From NCBI RefSeq assembly GCF_021532615.1, contig NZ_JAKGAQ010000002.1, positions 968,501-1,032,500 of the forward strand: a stretch of 64,000 nt of DNA. Direction: 5' to 3'. The position numbers were made by a program, and so were the translations under genes. Origin of the DNA: Octadecabacter dasysiphoniae. Lineage in GTDB: Bacteria > Pseudomonadota > Alphaproteobacteria > Rhodobacterales > Rhodobacteraceae. Of the stretch, positions 62,367 to 64,000 are shown in pieces; position 1 is the first letter of the stretch, and each line of letters opens with the position of its first letter. The notes under the pieces were generated by a model that was not told the DNA's origin, did not search any database, and saw only the letters and a list, made by a program, of their open reading frames with translations.

Positions 62367-63007
62367 TGCGCCCCTATGAAACCAACCCCTCGGCCATCTA
62401 TGCGCAGTCCTTCGCGACAGTGCAGGCAGAGGCGCGTCTGGAGCGTTTCCCAACATCCCTCCACCCGATCATCACCCGTCTGATCCATTCCTGCGGCATG
62501 GTCGAAATCGCGGACCGTCTGGCGTTTTCGCCCGATGTGGCCTTCGCGGGGCACCACGCGCTGCAAAACGGCGCGCCGATCCTGTGTGATTGCGAAATGG
62601 TCGGCGCGGGCATCATCCGCCGCTACCTGCCTGCGGGCAATGACGTCATCGTCACGCTCAACGATTCCCGCACGCCCGATCACGCGGCCAAGATCGAAAA
62701 CACCCGTTCCGCCGCCGCCGTCGAATTCTGGGAACCCCATATCAAAGACGCGGTCGTCGCCATCGGCAACGCGCCCACGGCCCTGTTCCACCTGCTTGAC
62801 CTGATTGATCAAGGTTTCCCGAAACCCGCCGCGATCCTCGGTTTTCCGGTGGGGTTTGTCGGGGCGGCAGAATCCAAGGCCGAACTTGCAGCGAACCCGC
62901 GCGATGTGGATTTCATCACGCTGCGCGGGCGCAAAGGCGGCTCTGCGATGGCGTCGGCTGCGGTGAACGCCCTGTCCGCTGGTTTACCCGAGGTTTCAAA
63001 TGCTTAA
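62366..63007 (+). CDS. cobH: Precorrin-8X methylmutase
   Basis: The 213-residue enzyme moves the C11 methyl group of precorrin-8X to C12, giving hydrogenobyrinic acid. The catalytic His is in ITRLIHSCGMVEIAD (residue 41), and ALQNGAPILCDCEMVGAGI and ILGFPVGFVGAAESK are family-typical. It is translationally coupled to cbiX by a 1-bp overlap and followed by cobL after 83 bp containing tandem repeats. Confidence 0.96.
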   Translation: MRPYETNPSAIYAQSFATVQAEARLERFPTSLHPIITRLIHSCGMVEIADRLAFSPDVAFAGHHALQNGAPILCDCEMVGAGIIRRYLPAGNDVIVTLNDSRTPDHAAKIENTRSAAAVEFWEPHIKDAVVAIGNAPTALFHLLDLIDQGFPKPAAILGFPVGFVGAAESKAELAANPRDVDFITLRGRKGGSAMASAAVNALSAGLPEVSNA

Positions 63008-63028
63008 CGCCGCGCCCCAGATGCACAG

Positions 63029-63072
63029 CCATACCAGACCCATACCCGACCCATACCAAACCCATACGCCGG
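63029..63072 (+). repeat. Four tandem 11-bp repeats between cobH and cobL
   Basis: The units CCATACCAGAC, CCATACCCGAC, CCATACCAAAC and CCATACGCCGG follow each other without gap at 63029, 63040, 63051 and 63062, with only the 3' part of each varying. They occupy half of the cobH-cobL spacer. They may be slippage products or affect coupling of cobL translation. Confidence 0.75.
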
Positions 63073-63090
63073 TTTCGCGGGGTGCGCACA

Positions 63091-64000
63091 ATGGTTAACG
63101 CCCCGTGGCTGCACATCGTCGGCATCGGCGAAGACGGAATGGACGGGCTGACCCCTGTGACCCGCGCCGTGGTCGAAGCCGCCGAAGTCATCGTTGGTGG
63201 CGACCGCCATCACACCCTATCCGTCAACCCTGACGCTGAACGCATCGCATGGCCATCGCCCTTTGATGCGATGATTACCACCTTGGAATCATTGAAAAAT
63301 CGCCGCGCGGTGGTGCTCGTGACAGGCGATCCGCTGTGGTTTTCTGTCGGTGCCCGCATTGGCCGCGCCATCCCAGCCGATCAACTTGTGTACCACCCGC
63401 AACTTAGCGCGTTTCAGCTCGCCTCTGCGCGCATGGGCTGGTCGCTGGCCGATGTTGAAACCCTGACGGTGCATGGCCGCCCGGTTGAACAAATGATCGC
63501 GTTTATCCAGCCAGATCAACGCCTTATCGTCCTGACCACGGGCGCCGAAACCCCCGCCCAGATCGCTAAATTCCTGACAGATCGCGGCTTTGGCAACTCA
63601 AAACTAACCGTCCTCGCCGCGATGGGTGGTGAACGCGAACAACGCTTTGATGGCACCGCGAACGACTGGTCCCACACCGTTCCCGCCTTCAACACGCTGT
63701 GCATTGACTGCATCGCTGCCCCTGATGCTGCCCTTCTCCCCCGCGTGCCCGGCCTCGCCGATGCGCTGTTCATCTCTGACGGCACCATGACCAAACAAGA
63801 GGTCCGCGCCGCCACCGTCGCCAAACTCATGCCCATGCGTGGCGCGCTGCTCTGGGACATCGGAACAGGCTGTGGGTCAGTGGCCATCGAATGGATGCGC
63901 GCCGCCCGTTATGCCCGTGCCATCGGCATTGAACCGCGCGCAGACCGCCGCGCCATGGCGGCACAAAATGCCCTCGCCCTTGGTGCGCCTAAGCTGGAAT
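63091..64000 (+). CDS. cobL: Precorrin-6Y C5,15-methyltransferase (decarboxylating), N-terminal part
   Basis: The gene runs off the right edge after about 303 codons. It has the tetrapyrrole-methylase N-terminal domain (HIVGIGEDGMDGLTPVTRAVVEAA, VLVTGDPLWFSVGARI) and the CbiT-like C-terminal domain with LLWDIGTGCGSVAIEWMRAAR. CobL methylates C5 and C15 and decarboxylates the acetate side chain. The start is the ATG at 63091. It continues the cbiX-cobH operon. Confidence 0.93.
   Translation, partial: MVNAPWLHIVGIGEDGMDGLTPVTRAVVEAAEVIVGGDRHHTLSVNPDAERIAWPSPFDAMITTLESLKNRRAVVLVTGDPLWFSVGARIGRAIPADQLVYHPQLSAFQLASARMGWSLADVETLTVHGRPVEQMIAFIQPDQRLIVLTTGAETPAQIAKFLTDRGFGNSKLTVLAAMGGEREQRFDGTANDWSHTVPAFNTLCIDCIAAPDAALLPRVPGLADALFISDGTMTKQEVRAATVAKLMPMRGALLWDIGTGCGSVAIEWMRAARYARAIGIEPRADRRAMAAQNALALGAPKLE

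Overview
The window looks like chromosomal DNA of an alphaproteobacterium of the order Rhodobacterales (Roseobacter group). The evidence is moderately high GC, tightly packed genes with many 1-4 bp stop/start overlaps, a P-II/AmtB pair, a RidA/GDPD/DUF482-type GNAT operon, late-cobalt-insertion cobalamin genes (cobN, cobO, cobW, cobH, cobL) and a cbtBA cobalt transporter under a cobalamin riboswitch. I saw no rRNA, tRNA, CRISPR array, prophage, integrase or transposase. This is core and soft-accessory chromosome rather than a mobile island.

Layout. 1-7.4 kb: 3' end of a fadH-like dienoyl-CoA reductase, a DUF2805 protein, a GNAT enzyme, a LysR regulator, a four-gene minus operon (CinA-like, GNAT, AhpD-like, OmpA-like), then sfsA and map. 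7.4-13.3 kb: a small hypothetical, a HAD/rsmD/flavin reductase operon, a divergent peroxiredoxin, then a minus operon of pterin dehydratase, DUF482 acyltransferase, GDPD and RidA. 13.3-18.2 kb: a type I secretion ABC/HlyD pair and a divergent MlaA/MlaC pair. 18.2-26.4 kb: class A PBP, glnB/K-amtB, an SDR, aromatic aminotransferase, sulfurtransferase and smpB. 26.4-41.2 kb: YcaQ-like protein, membrane proteins, dapA, lytic transglycosylase, a DMT permease, split mnmC functions, an acyl-CoA hydratase-like protein, a glyoxalase-like protein, an FMN reductase, an acetolactate-synthase-like TPP enzyme, a class III aminotransferase, two tandem Lin0512 proteins and a ZntB-like transporter.

41.2-64 kb is a cobalamin region: cobO, cobN (with a co-translated GFA protein), cobW (with a co-translated GNAT), two DUF1636 proteins, cbtA/cbtB behind a cobalamin riboswitch, cobD(cbiB), cobC, a small His-containing membrane protein, cbiX, cobH and cobL (cut by the window end). 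It is interrupted by smc, a glycosyltransferase, an MltB-like transglycosylase and a glutathionyl-hydroquinone-reductase-like GST. The genes fit together as cobalt uptake (CbtAB), cobalt handling or insertion (CobW, CobN, CbiX), ring chemistry (CobH, CobL), adenosylation (CobO) and aminopropanol-arm assembly (CobC, CobD).

The most unusual observation is a short dispersed repeat with three copies here. One copy lies in frame inside cobN and appears to add about 14-18 residues to the protein. Other points of interest are a riboswitch with a visible hairpin next to the ribosome binding site, a pair of 13-bp near-palindromes before a membrane-protein gene, an inverted repeat covering the LysR ribosome binding site, a CbiX with a cysteine- and histidine-rich tail, and several very small genes.
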